A DNA stretch of 6,710 bases, from the NCBI GenBank assembly GCA_002493395.1, contig DKYS01000098.1, positions 7,296 to 14,005 of the forward strand. Direction: 5' to 3'. Of this stretch, positions 1 to 6,710 are shown piece by piece (position 1 is the stretch's first letter; each line of letters begins with the position of its first letter). The notes beneath the pieces are model-generated. The model was given only the letters and a program-made list of their open reading frames with translations, did not search any database and was not told the origin of the DNA. This stretch comes from Turicibacter sp. UBA7094. GTDB lineage: Bacteria; Bacillota_I; Bacilli_A; MOL361; Turicibacteraceae. The translations under genes were made by a program, and so were the position numbers.

Positions 1-57
1 TCTCGCAAAGGTACTTTTTCCTGCACCCGGACTCCCAATAACAAGTACTCGCTTCAT
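1..57 (-). CDS. P-loop kinase-like / DNA topology modulation (FlaR-like) protein, N-terminal 19 codons only
   Basis: The first 19 codons of a gene that runs off the low-coordinate edge. The visible protein begins MKRVLVIGSPGAGKSTFAR: a short beta strand followed by a Walker A loop (GSPGAGKST, residues 8-16) that binds the phosphates of ATP or GTP. This start followed by FAR is typical of Bacillota proteins annotated as DNA topology modulation protein (FlaR), which belong to the adenylate-kinase-like P-loop fold; other small nucleoside-kinase-like ATPases begin similarly, so the exact family is inferred. The ATG at 57-55 is preceded by GGGAG 11 bases upstream and by AGGTG 5 bases upstream, either of which could serve as ribosome binding site. 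It lies about 90 bases after trpS and beyond the trpS terminator, so it is probably a separate unit, although I found no clear promoter for it. Confidence 0.75.
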   Translation of the reverse strand, partial: MKRVLVIGSPGAGKSTFAR

Positions 58-106
58 GGCTACACCTACTCCCTTCTCTATCCTCTTCTAAGCACCCAAT
101 GGACGA

Positions 107-136
107 ATAAAAAGGGCACTTTATTCTAAAAGTGCC
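107..136 (-). terminator. Rho-independent terminator of trpS
   Basis: Read on the minus strand, GGCACTTT (136-129) pairs perfectly with AAAGTGCC (122-115) around the 6-base loop TAGAAT. The tail is C followed by TTTTT and ATT (114-107). It starts 11 bases after the trpS stop codon. The opposite strand after the stem is only T-rich with interruptions, so the element mainly works in the minus direction. Confidence 0.88.
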
Positions 137-147
137 TCTTTCTTCTT

Positions 148-1431
<1,284 letters not shown>

Positions 1432-1437
1432 AATTCC

Positions 1438-1466
1438 ATTTTATGAAAAGTCCTTCTGTTTGTCAA
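1438..1466 (-). promoter_or_regulatory. SigA-type promoter of the trpS T-box transcript
   Basis: On the minus strand a perfect -35 box TTGACA (1466-1461) is separated by exactly 17 bases from TAAAAT (1443-1438), a five-of-six match to the -10 consensus. The expected start of transcription is near 1431, just ahead of the T-box Stem I. The -35 box begins at the base immediately after the helicase stop codon (1469-1467). Confidence 0.87.
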
Positions 1467-4400
1467 TTAAAAAGAAAAATCGTCCTCAAAAAGTTCCGTT
1501 AATTCCTCATTACTTAATTGATTAATAAAAGTTTCCCCTTCTTGAACGACAGCTTCCGTCAAGTCTCGTTTTCGCTTTTGCAATTGCTCAATCTTTTCTT
1601 CAATCGTATGTTTCACAAATAATTTAAACACTTGCACTTTCTTTTCTTGTCCTAATCGATGGGCGCGATCCGTCGCCTGATTTTGTGCACTCATATTCCA
1701 CCAAGGGTCATAGTGAATCACAACATCGGCCCCCGTTAAATTTAGCCCTGTTCCCCCGGCTTTTAAGGAAATTAAAAAGACTGGTGTTTGATCTGAATTA
1801 AATTGCTCTGTTAACGCCAAACGCTCACTTGTTTTCGTTGCCCCTGTTAAGATTAAGTGTTCAATTTCTTTTTGTTGCAATGCTTTTGATAAAATATCTA
1901 ACATCGACGTAAATTGAGAAAAGATTAAAACTTTATGTCCGGTTGCGATACATTCTTCGACTAACTCCAAACATAATTTTAACTTCGCACTCTCACCTGT
2001 ATAATTTTCTAAATATAACGATGGATCACAACAAATTTGACGTAAACGCATTAATAAGGCCAAAATTTTAATACGGCTTCGTTCAATTCCTTGGACTTTA
2101 ATTTCCTCTGTCATTTCCGCTTTCATTTCATAAACCATCGCTTGATATAACTCACGTTGTGTCTTATCCATCTCACAATACATACTCGTTTCAATTTTTT
2201 CAGGTAACTCTTTAAGCACCTCTTTTTTCAAACGACGTAAAATAAAGGGAGCCACCTGTTGATGAATTCGACCTAATAAATTTAAATTTTGATGCCTCAT
2301 CACTGGAACTTCATACTTTTTCTTAAATTGCGTATACGTTCCAAAATATCCCGGTAAAATAAAATCAAAAATGGACCATAAATCAGCCAATGAATTTTCA
2401 ATGGGTGTCCCCGTTAAAGCAAATCGAACGTCACTTCTAATCTTTTTAACCGCCTTAGAACTTAACGTACTATGATTTTTTATGTAATGCGCCTCATCTA
2501 AAATACAATATCTAAATCTTTGATTTTCATAGCACGTAATATCCCGGCGAATTAAGTCATACGACGTAATCACAACGTCAACACTCAAGCTTTTGAGGAT
2601 CAACTCTTCCCGGACTTTAGGGGTTCCTTGAATAATCATCGTTTTTAACGTCGGTGCAAATTTATGAATTTCTCGCTCCCAGTTATAAATCAACGAACTT
2701 GGCGCCACAATCAGCGATGGATAGTTAAATTGCCCTTGTTCGGATAAAATAACTGAAATAACTTGTAATGTTTTTCCAAGCCCCATATCATCCGCTAAAA
2801 TCCCGCCCATTTGATATTTCGATAACGTCTTTAGCCAACGATACCCGGTCTCTTGATAATGACGTAACGTCTTTTCAAGTGGTGCTGGGACTTTAAAATC
2901 AGCCTCTTCTACTTGGTTAAACTCCTCAATGAGCGCATCAAACGAGGCCTCTCGTTTAATAGCAAGCGATGGACTCGCCTTTATGAGCTGATCTAAATAA
3001 AGTGCCCGATATTTAGGAATTAACACTTCTGTTTCCTCTAACTGCGTCTCTTCAATCCCTAAGTCATCCATAAACGCAGCCAACTTTTCAATCGCTTCAT
3101 TTTTCAAATTAATAAACGACCCGTCTTTGACACGAAAATATTTTTTGTTTTGGCGATAAGAAGCCAAGATTTTTTTATATTCCGCAGCCGAAAACTCTAA
3201 CTCCTCAAAATTTAAGCTCAACCAGTCATTTTTCATCCCGACTCCAACAGAAAAACTTTTTGGATCTTTAATTTTAATCGCTTTAAATGTTTCGGATGCA
3301 TAAACTTTCCCGACGGTTTTAAGCGTCTCGATTCCATCTTGTAAAAAAGAATAAATCGTCTCTTCATCTTCTAATACATACGCTGTTGACGTTCCTTTTT
3401 TAAATAGACACTGTTCAATTAAGGCTAAAATCTCCGCCTCTTTTTGCGCATCTCTTAAAATAGCTCCTGATGGCGCCGCCGGTTCATGGATTTTAATCAC
3501 CGTTTCTCCGTAACAAAAATGCACGTCTAATCCGATACTTCCACGTTTTAGTGAATCCAGATAAAACCTAACCTCCAACGGATAAACTTTAAATGTCTCG
3601 TACAGAGAATGAAGAGAAGTCTCCTTAATATAAGGCTCAATTTTAGGAACAACCAGTGATAAAAAGCGAGACATATGCGTCTCATTCATTTGCAATTCAA
3701 AATGCGACGATTGCATCAACGTCTTCAAAATCGGAAAAATTTGTTTAACAAAACTTTCACCACAGCGATAACTCTCACGCTCACAAAAAATATAAGCGTA
3801 GTCTTGCCCTAGGACCAATCGAAAAGGCCCCAAATTATGCGAAAGATAATACGATTCTCCCTCTTGAGATAAACGAAATTCAATCGCCGGTTCATAAGGA
3901 TGCAACGTCATGACCGGACTCGCTAACCCACCTATCTCACAAGCTAATGTCTGTCCTTGATAAAGCTCATAAAACTGATCAAACCACCTTGGCGTTAAAG
4001 ACAATATTTTCGTTGCCTTAATCGGACCTAAAGTTGGTAACTGCTTCGCATAGACATCATACTCTTGAACAAGGTCACAAATAAATCGTGCAAGAGGTCG
4101 AGATTGTTTTTCAAATTGAAGAATCGAATGTTTAAATTGAAGCTCCTTTCCATAGCTTACCACATTCTCATTTAAAATATCCGTGGCTAATTTATAAATA
4201 TCACGAACGACATACGCCCGCTGTGTTTTAACCGATACCTCAAACCCCATCTCTTCCTGTGTATCGCCCATCATTAATTTAGGCGATAAAATAACATCCT
4301 TTTCATACCGTTCATGATGAATCATTGCTGATAATTGTGACTCATATGAGGTCAATAACTCATCAATAAGCCCGTCCTCTTCATTTCCCGCTGAATGAAT

Positions 4401-4715
4401 CACTAACTTATTCCGAATTTGGTCATCATACACTTTTAACAACACCGCAATTGTATGCTTACACGACCCAAAGTTAGATAAAAAAGTCCCACAATCACAC
4501 TGGTCATGAATAATTTTACTCTTATCATCAAGGTTAATTAAAATATGATAAGATTGCCCATCCTCTTCTACCTCAGCAAAGATCTGATATAAATCAGTTG
4601 AATCATAAGTCACATAATATTGAATTTTTCCCCCACTGTTATAAAAGGTTTGAGCACGCGAAAAAACAGCAGGATTGGCTGCCCGATTTTTAATCCGTGT
4701 TTGGCTTAAGTTCAC
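1467..4715 (-). CDS. SWIM zinc-finger SNF2-family DEAD/DEAH helicase
   Basis: A large bacterial SNF2 (superfamily 2) ATPase expected to translocate on double-stranded DNA and remodel protein-DNA complexes; its cellular role is not known from the sequence. Numbering runs from the GTG at 4724 (1085 aa). A SWIM zinc finger lies at C76, C78, C88 and H90 (CxC-x9-CxH). A long middle part (about 110-600) fits the SNF2-associated region of Bacillota homologues. The ATPase core has motif I DDMGLGKT (645-652), Ia around 671-686, DEAH (743-746), motif III LTGTPIENS (770-778), motif IV near 932-945, motif V AGGTGLNLTGAD (989-1000) and motif VI QATDRAHRLGQ (1016-1026) with its arginine fingers. All motifs look intact. 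I chose the GTG at 4715 (1082 aa) because the only Shine-Dalgarno, GGGAG, ends 1 base before the GTG at 4724 but 10 bases before this one. Relatives are annotated as SNF2 or HepA-type helicases. Confidence 0.95.
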   Translation of the reverse strand: MNLSQTRIKNRAANPAVFSRAQTFYNSGGKIQYYVTYDSTDLYQIFAEVEEDGQSYHILINLDDKSKIIHDQCDCGTFLSNFGSCKHTIAVLLKVYDDQIRNKLVIHSAGNEEDGLIDELLTSYESQLSAMIHHERYEKDVILSPKLMMGDTQEEMGFEVSVKTQRAYVVRDIYKLATDILNENVVSYGKELQFKHSILQFEKQSRPLARFICDLVQEYDVYAKQLPTLGPIKATKILSLTPRWFDQFYELYQGQTLACEIGGLASPVMTLHPYEPAIEFRLSQEGESYYLSHNLGPFRLVLGQDYAYIFCERESYRCGESFVKQIFPILKTLMQSSHFELQMNETHMSRFLSLVVPKIEPYIKETSLHSLYETFKVYPLEVRFYLDSLKRGSIGLDVHFCYGETVIKIHEPAAPSGAILRDAQKEAEILALIEQCLFKKGTSTAYVLEDEETIYSFLQDGIETLKTVGKVYASETFKAIKIKDPKSFSVGVGMKNDWLSLNFEELEFSAAEYKKILASYRQNKKYFRVKDGSFINLKNEAIEKLAAFMDDLGIEETQLEETEVLIPKYRALYLDQLIKASPSLAIKREASFDALIEEFNQVEEADFKVPAPLEKTLRHYQETGYRWLKTLSKYQMGGILADDMGLGKTLQVISVILSEQGQFNYPSLIVAPSSLIYNWEREIHKFAPTLKTMIIQGTPKVREELILKSLSVDVVITSYDLIRRDITCYENQRFRYCILDEAHYIKNHSTLSSKAVKKIRSDVRFALTGTPIENSLADLWSIFDFILPGYFGTYTQFKKKYEVPVMRHQNLNLLGRIHQQVAPFILRRLKKEVLKELPEKIETSMYCEMDKTQRELYQAMVYEMKAEMTEEIKVQGIERSRIKILALLMRLRQICCDPSLYLENYTGESAKLKLCLELVEECIATGHKVLIFSQFTSMLDILSKALQQKEIEHLILTGATKTSERLALTEQFNSDQTPVFLISLKAGGTGLNLTGADVVIHYDPWWNMSAQNQATDRAHRLGQEKKVQVFKLFVKHTIEEKIEQLQKRKRDLTEAVVQEGETFINQLSNEELTELFEDDFSF

Positions 4716-4749
4716 GCTACTCACACTCCCATTCTACATTTATTTTTTT

Positions 4750-4778
4750 ATTTTACCATAAACTGTACCTAGATGAAA
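4750..4778 (-). promoter_or_regulatory. Possible extended -10 promoter for the SNF2 helicase gene
   Basis: TGGTAAAAT (4758-4750) is a TGn-extended -10 element with a five-of-six hexamer. At 17-bp spacing the -35 position holds TTTCAT (4778-4773), a poor match, which is common for extended -10 promoters. The predicted start near 4743 would give a leader of about 28 nt. The element lies in the 118-base gap after the 222-residue gene; no terminator is visible there, so read-through from upstream is also possible. Confidence 0.4.
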
Positions 4779-4833
4779 CGAGAGATCCTTTATTTAATAG
4801 GATTAGTTTTCTCCAACACCCCGTATTTTATGA

Positions 4834-5502
4834 CTAAAATTCCAAAAACAATTGAGAAATTACCTCCCTTAATAGCGTAATTTGTCTATCCTCTTTGCCC
4901 CCGAATTGTTCATGATAACGAATGAATAACGCCTCTCCCCCCTCATACAAAAATTTCAACTGTTCACGAGTCATTCCTCCTCTTTCCTTAAACAAAGGAG
5001 AAATCTCACCCGCTAACTCTCCGTAAATATTCTGCAACTCATTTTGCCGCCACTGGTGAGCGAGCCCATCCTTATTTTTAAAATGACGAGTCAGTACAAG
5101 AAGGTGCGTATAAAAGGTGAGCCTCTTCTGACCAAACGCTTGCTCGCTCTTTAATCCCTGTGCTTCTTCTCTTTGCACCCCTTTATTGCGATCCATTAAC
5201 ACTGTGTAACCTCCCGTTACCATCGACCGCTTTTGGATAAACTGAAATTGGCATTCCCATTTAGACTGAAAAATCATGCGGCAATAAAAAGACTCCTCTA
5301 AAAACCACTCCTTCTCGACATGTAAAAACGGCCCAATCACATGTACCCAGTCTAGTCGCATAAAAAAAGCGAGCGGATCCTGACACAAAACTAAAAATGA
5401 ATCAACGGATTCACCTTGTGAAGGTTTGAAATAAAGTGCCTCCACCATGGGTTGCTGACATACCATCTGATAAACAGCCCATAACTGATGATGATGCAAC
5501 AT
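4834..5502 (-). CDS. Hypothetical protein, possibly a degenerate nucleotidyltransferase-like protein
   Basis: A 222-residue soluble protein with no signal peptide or membrane segment, not confidently recognised. Its layout recalls the lincosamide (LnuB/LinB) and aminoglycoside-6 adenylyltransferase type: an N-terminal helix, a strand VEALYFKPSQGESVDSFLVL (20-39) where those enzymes have their glycine-serine loop and paired acidic residues, a segment FFMRLDWVHVIGPFL (46-60), a strand ECQFQFI (83-89) where a third acidic residue would lie, and a helical C-terminal half (about 125-222). The glycine-serine pair is replaced by KPS and the spaced aspartate pair is not evident, so a catalytic role is doubtful. 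This assignment is by eye and weak. The frame is open to a TTG at 5547, but the ATG at 5502 has GGAGG 8 bases upstream (within GGGGAGGGGAG) and is clearly the start. It reads toward the helicase gene 118 bases away. Confidence 0.8.
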   Translation of the reverse strand: MLHHHQLWAVYQMVCQQPMVEALYFKPSQGESVDSFLVLCQDPLAFFMRLDWVHVIGPFLHVEKEWFLEESFYCRMIFQSKWECQFQFIQKRSMVTGGYTVLMDRNKGVQREEAQGLKSEQAFGQKRLTFYTHLLVLTRHFKNKDGLAHQWRQNELQNIYGELAGEISPLFKERGGMTREQLKFLYEGGEALFIRYHEQFGGKEDRQITLLREVISQLFLEF

Positions 5503-5802
5503 GTTTCTCCCCTCCCCATTTAACAGATCAACCATCCTTAAAAACAAATAACGCTTTGATTAACCGTCACCCATCAAGTCATTTCTATCGCCTCTATTTT
5601 TAGATTATGAGCCCAATCTTTAAACGTTACTTTTTCATGACCCTAGCGGTATTCATTCCTTTAAAGGTATATATTTAGGATATTATCTAATTTTTACATT
5701 ATTTTTTTCATTAGAAATTCAGATAAGTTTTTACATTGGAAAAACCACTCATTAAGTTCCTTGTCGATTGATTTTAAATCAAGAATGTTTCTCATTAAAT
5801 CC
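5503..5802. other. AT-rich intergenic stretch without a convincing gene
   Basis: About 300 bases between the terminator of the small basic ORF and the 222-residue gene. I see a 33-codon minus-strand frame (5795-5694) without a Shine-Dalgarno, a 23-codon plus-strand frame (5607-5678) also without one, and two small palindromes: CCTTTAAAGG (5658-5667) and TTGATTTTAAATCAA (5768-5782). The minus-strand gene at 5502 should have its promoter here. The nearest candidates (GATAAT or CATAAT hexamers) lack a matching -35 box, so I do not call one. Confidence 0.55.
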
Positions 5803-5851
5803 AAAAATAAAAAAAGGGTTATCGTGGCTGTTACTTACGGTCACGATAACC
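5803..5851 (-). terminator. Strong rho-independent terminator overlapping the 49-aa ORF
   Basis: On the minus strand GGTTATCGTG (5851-5842) pairs perfectly with CACGATAACC (5826-5817) around a 15-base loop. The tail is C, seven T, A, then five T (5816-5803). The left arm encodes part of the small ORF and the loop contains its TAA stop. The other strand has no T-run after the stem, so it is directional. Confidence 0.9.
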
Positions 5852-5980
5852 TCTGATTCGAGAAAAATAATTTTTTCTTTTTTGTTCGTCATCCGATAAT
5901 TTTAATTTAACCGTATGATGACTATTAGACGAAATGACTTGTTTTGTTTCTTTCTTTAACGATGTTAGATGTTCTCTCAT
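5831..5980 (-). CDS. Small basic hypothetical protein (49 aa)
   Basis: A short frame of 49 codons plus TAA, not recognised as a known family. The protein starts MREHLTSLKKETKQVISSNS and ends SRIRGYRDRK. It has 14 Lys/Arg against 6 Asp/Glu, with a cluster of basic residues in the last 16 positions, no hydrophobic segment and no cysteine, so a cytoplasmic nucleic-acid- or ribosome-contacting role is possible but only inferred. Support for it being real: the ATG at 5980 is preceded by AAAGGTG with a 9-base spacer, the ORF is followed by a strong terminator with its stop codon inside the terminator loop, and the gap would otherwise have a strong terminator with no gene to end. A GTG four codons upstream (5992) is an alternative start giving 53 residues. 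The upstream DUF2680 gene has its own hairpin, so this gene is probably transcribed separately, though I found no clear promoter. Confidence 0.68.
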   Translation of the reverse strand: MREHLTSLKKETKQVISSNSHHTVKLKLSDDEQKRKNYFSRIRGYRDRK

Positions 5981-6123
5981 GATTTCACGCACCTTTACCT
6001 TTTTCTATTTTATCGTATGCTAAAAACCTTCATTTGGTATCTTACGCATTAAACAGAAATAAAAGAATGTTCCTTTAACAAAGTAACACCCCTCATTTCT
6101 CTTTTATTTTTAACAAATAATAT

Positions 6124-6160
6124 AAAATCATTCATTTTTTAGTTAAAAATGAATGATTTT
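6124..6160 (-). terminator. Long AT-rich hairpin, probable (bidirectional) terminator of the DUF2680 gene
   Basis: AAAATCATTCATTTTT (6124-6139) and AAAAATGAATGATTTT (6145-6160) form a perfect 16-bp stem around a 5-base loop. It lies 42 bases past the DUF2680 stop codon. Both arms end in T-runs when read in their own direction, so it could work both ways, but only four G-C pairs stabilise it and the minus-strand tail after the stem is U-rich and interrupted. The remaining bases to the next ORF (6123-5981) hold no gene I can support. Confidence 0.65.
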
Positions 6161-6202
6161 TCAAAAGAAATTTATTCTATATTAGAGTTTACCATAGATA
6201 TT

Positions 6203-6610
6203 CTAATTTTCTTTCTCTGTTTTCTTATCTGTGCATGGTGCTTTAAAACCGATAAATTGTTGCTCCTCTCTTATTTTTTTTGACATTTGTGCCATATGTT
6301 TTTGAATTTCATCGACTTCGTCTTGTGACATCAACCCTAATTCTACATATTTATCTAATAATTTTACTTTAGCGACGTTCACTTTGTCATATAACTCGTA
6401 GATTTCTTCTTTTTGATCGTCAGTTAATTGATTAAATTTTTCTTGCATTTCTTTATAATCCGCTTCAAATTGATTTTTAATCTCCTCTTTTTGTTCTTCT
6501 GTTAATTGAGAGGGATTTGGTGCTTGTTGGACCTCATCCTTGGCATATGCCGTCAATCCGAGTGTTGTTGCTAATAAAGTTGCACTTAAAGCCATGTGTA
6601 TTTTCTTCAT
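6203..6610 (-). CDS. Secreted DUF2680 (YckD-like) protein with two LTxxQ motifs
   Basis: A 135-residue exported protein of unknown function. Residues 1-23 form a Sec signal peptide: MKK, a hydrophobic core (about 7-20), and AYA before the likely signal peptidase I site at 23/24. There is no lipobox cysteine. The mature part is highly charged and helical. Two matching segments, LTEEQKEEI (36-44) and LTDDQKEEI (62-70), are followed by YELYDKVNVAKVKLLDKYVE and LGLMSQDEVDEIQKHM (to about 106). The pattern of an LTxxQ helix, then KYVE.GL and a second helix, is that of the DUF2680 family, which includes B. subtilis YckD. A single cysteine lies at 126 near a lysine-rich tail. The ATG at 6610 has AAAGGAGA 8 bases upstream. 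It is followed by an AT-rich hairpin terminator and seems monocistronic; its promoter is not clear within the window. Confidence 0.9.
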   Translation of the reverse strand: MKKIHMALSATLLATTLGLTAYAKDEVQQAPNPSQLTEEQKEEIKNQFEADYKEMQEKFNQLTDDQKEEIYELYDKVNVAKVKLLDKYVELGLMSQDEVDEIQKHMAQMSKKIREEQQFIGFKAPCTDKKTEKEN

Positions 6611-6710
6611 CTTCGTCGTCTCCTTTCAAATTCTATGACACTATTATTGTTCTCCAGTTTTTAAAAACTTTGTGTGACAAGTTTATGAAAACAAAACATT
6701 TTTTTCCTCC

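Noticed and set aside
4780..4806. Inverted repeat ATCCT/AGGAT after the 222-aa gene as a terminator
   Set aside because: Only 5 bp with a 9-base loop and no T-run follows; too weak to call.
1467..5502. SNF2 helicase plus an unknown protein as a phage-defence system (DISARM-like or similar)
   Set aside because: No methyltransferase, nuclease, DUF1998 or phospholipase-D partner is present, and the SWIM-SNF2 architecture is common as a stand-alone chromosomal gene in Bacillota.
5503..5547. N-terminal extension of the 222-aa protein from a TTG at 5547 or ATG at 5535
   Set aside because: No ribosome binding site before either; the extension codes through the strong GGGGAGGGGAG site that serves the ATG at 5502.
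5607..5678. Plus-strand 23-codon frame encoding a hydrophobic peptide (MSPIFKRYFFMTLAVFIPLK...)
   Set aside because: It looks like a small membrane peptide, but no Shine-Dalgarno or promoter precedes it and all other genes are on the opposite strand.
6030..6096. Very short minus-strand frames (MRGVTLLKEHSFISV and MRKIPNEGF) before the 49-aa ORF
   Set aside because: Only 15 and 9 codons with poor ribosome binding sites in an AT-rich spacer; expected by chance.

Overview
The window looks like part of the chromosome of a low-GC Gram-positive bacterium (Bacillota). The evidence is an AT-rich sequence, consensus Shine-Dalgarno sites (AAAGGAGA), SigA-type promoters, a T-box leader in front of an aminoacyl-tRNA synthetase gene, and a YckD/DUF2680-type exported protein. 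I cannot fix the genus; an Erysipelotrichia/Turicibacter-like or Bacillus-like host is only a guess. No IS element, CRISPR array, rRNA or tRNA was seen.

All supported genes lie on the minus strand, so transcription runs from high to low coordinates. In that order they are: a small secreted DUF2680 protein with two LTxxQ motifs (6610-6203), followed by a long AT-rich hairpin; a 49-residue very basic protein missed by length-limited gene finding (5980-5831), whose stop codon lies in the loop of its own strong terminator; an AT-rich gap of about 330 bases; a 222-residue protein that may be an eroded nucleotidyltransferase of the lincosamide/aminoglycoside adenylyltransferase fold (5502-4834); a SWIM-SNF2 helicase (4715-1467); a tryptophan-specific T-box leader with its own strong promoter; trpS (1146-148) with a terminator; and the first 19 codons of a P-loop kinase-like gene (57-1), cut by the window edge.

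The best-resolved regulation is at trpS. The leader carries an AGUA/GAA specifier loop with a UGG (Trp) codon, a T-box antiterminator, and a competing 10-bp terminator. trpS should therefore be transcribed through when uncharged tRNA-Trp accumulates. No terminator separates the helicase gene from this leader, and the -35 box directly abuts the helicase stop codon, so the T-box terminator probably also ends helicase transcripts.

The genes do not form an obvious common pathway. I see no convincing new multi-gene system. The points most worth following are the small basic ORF built into a terminator, the degenerate nucleotidyltransferase-like protein, the double LTxxQ exported protein, and the T-box discriminator position.
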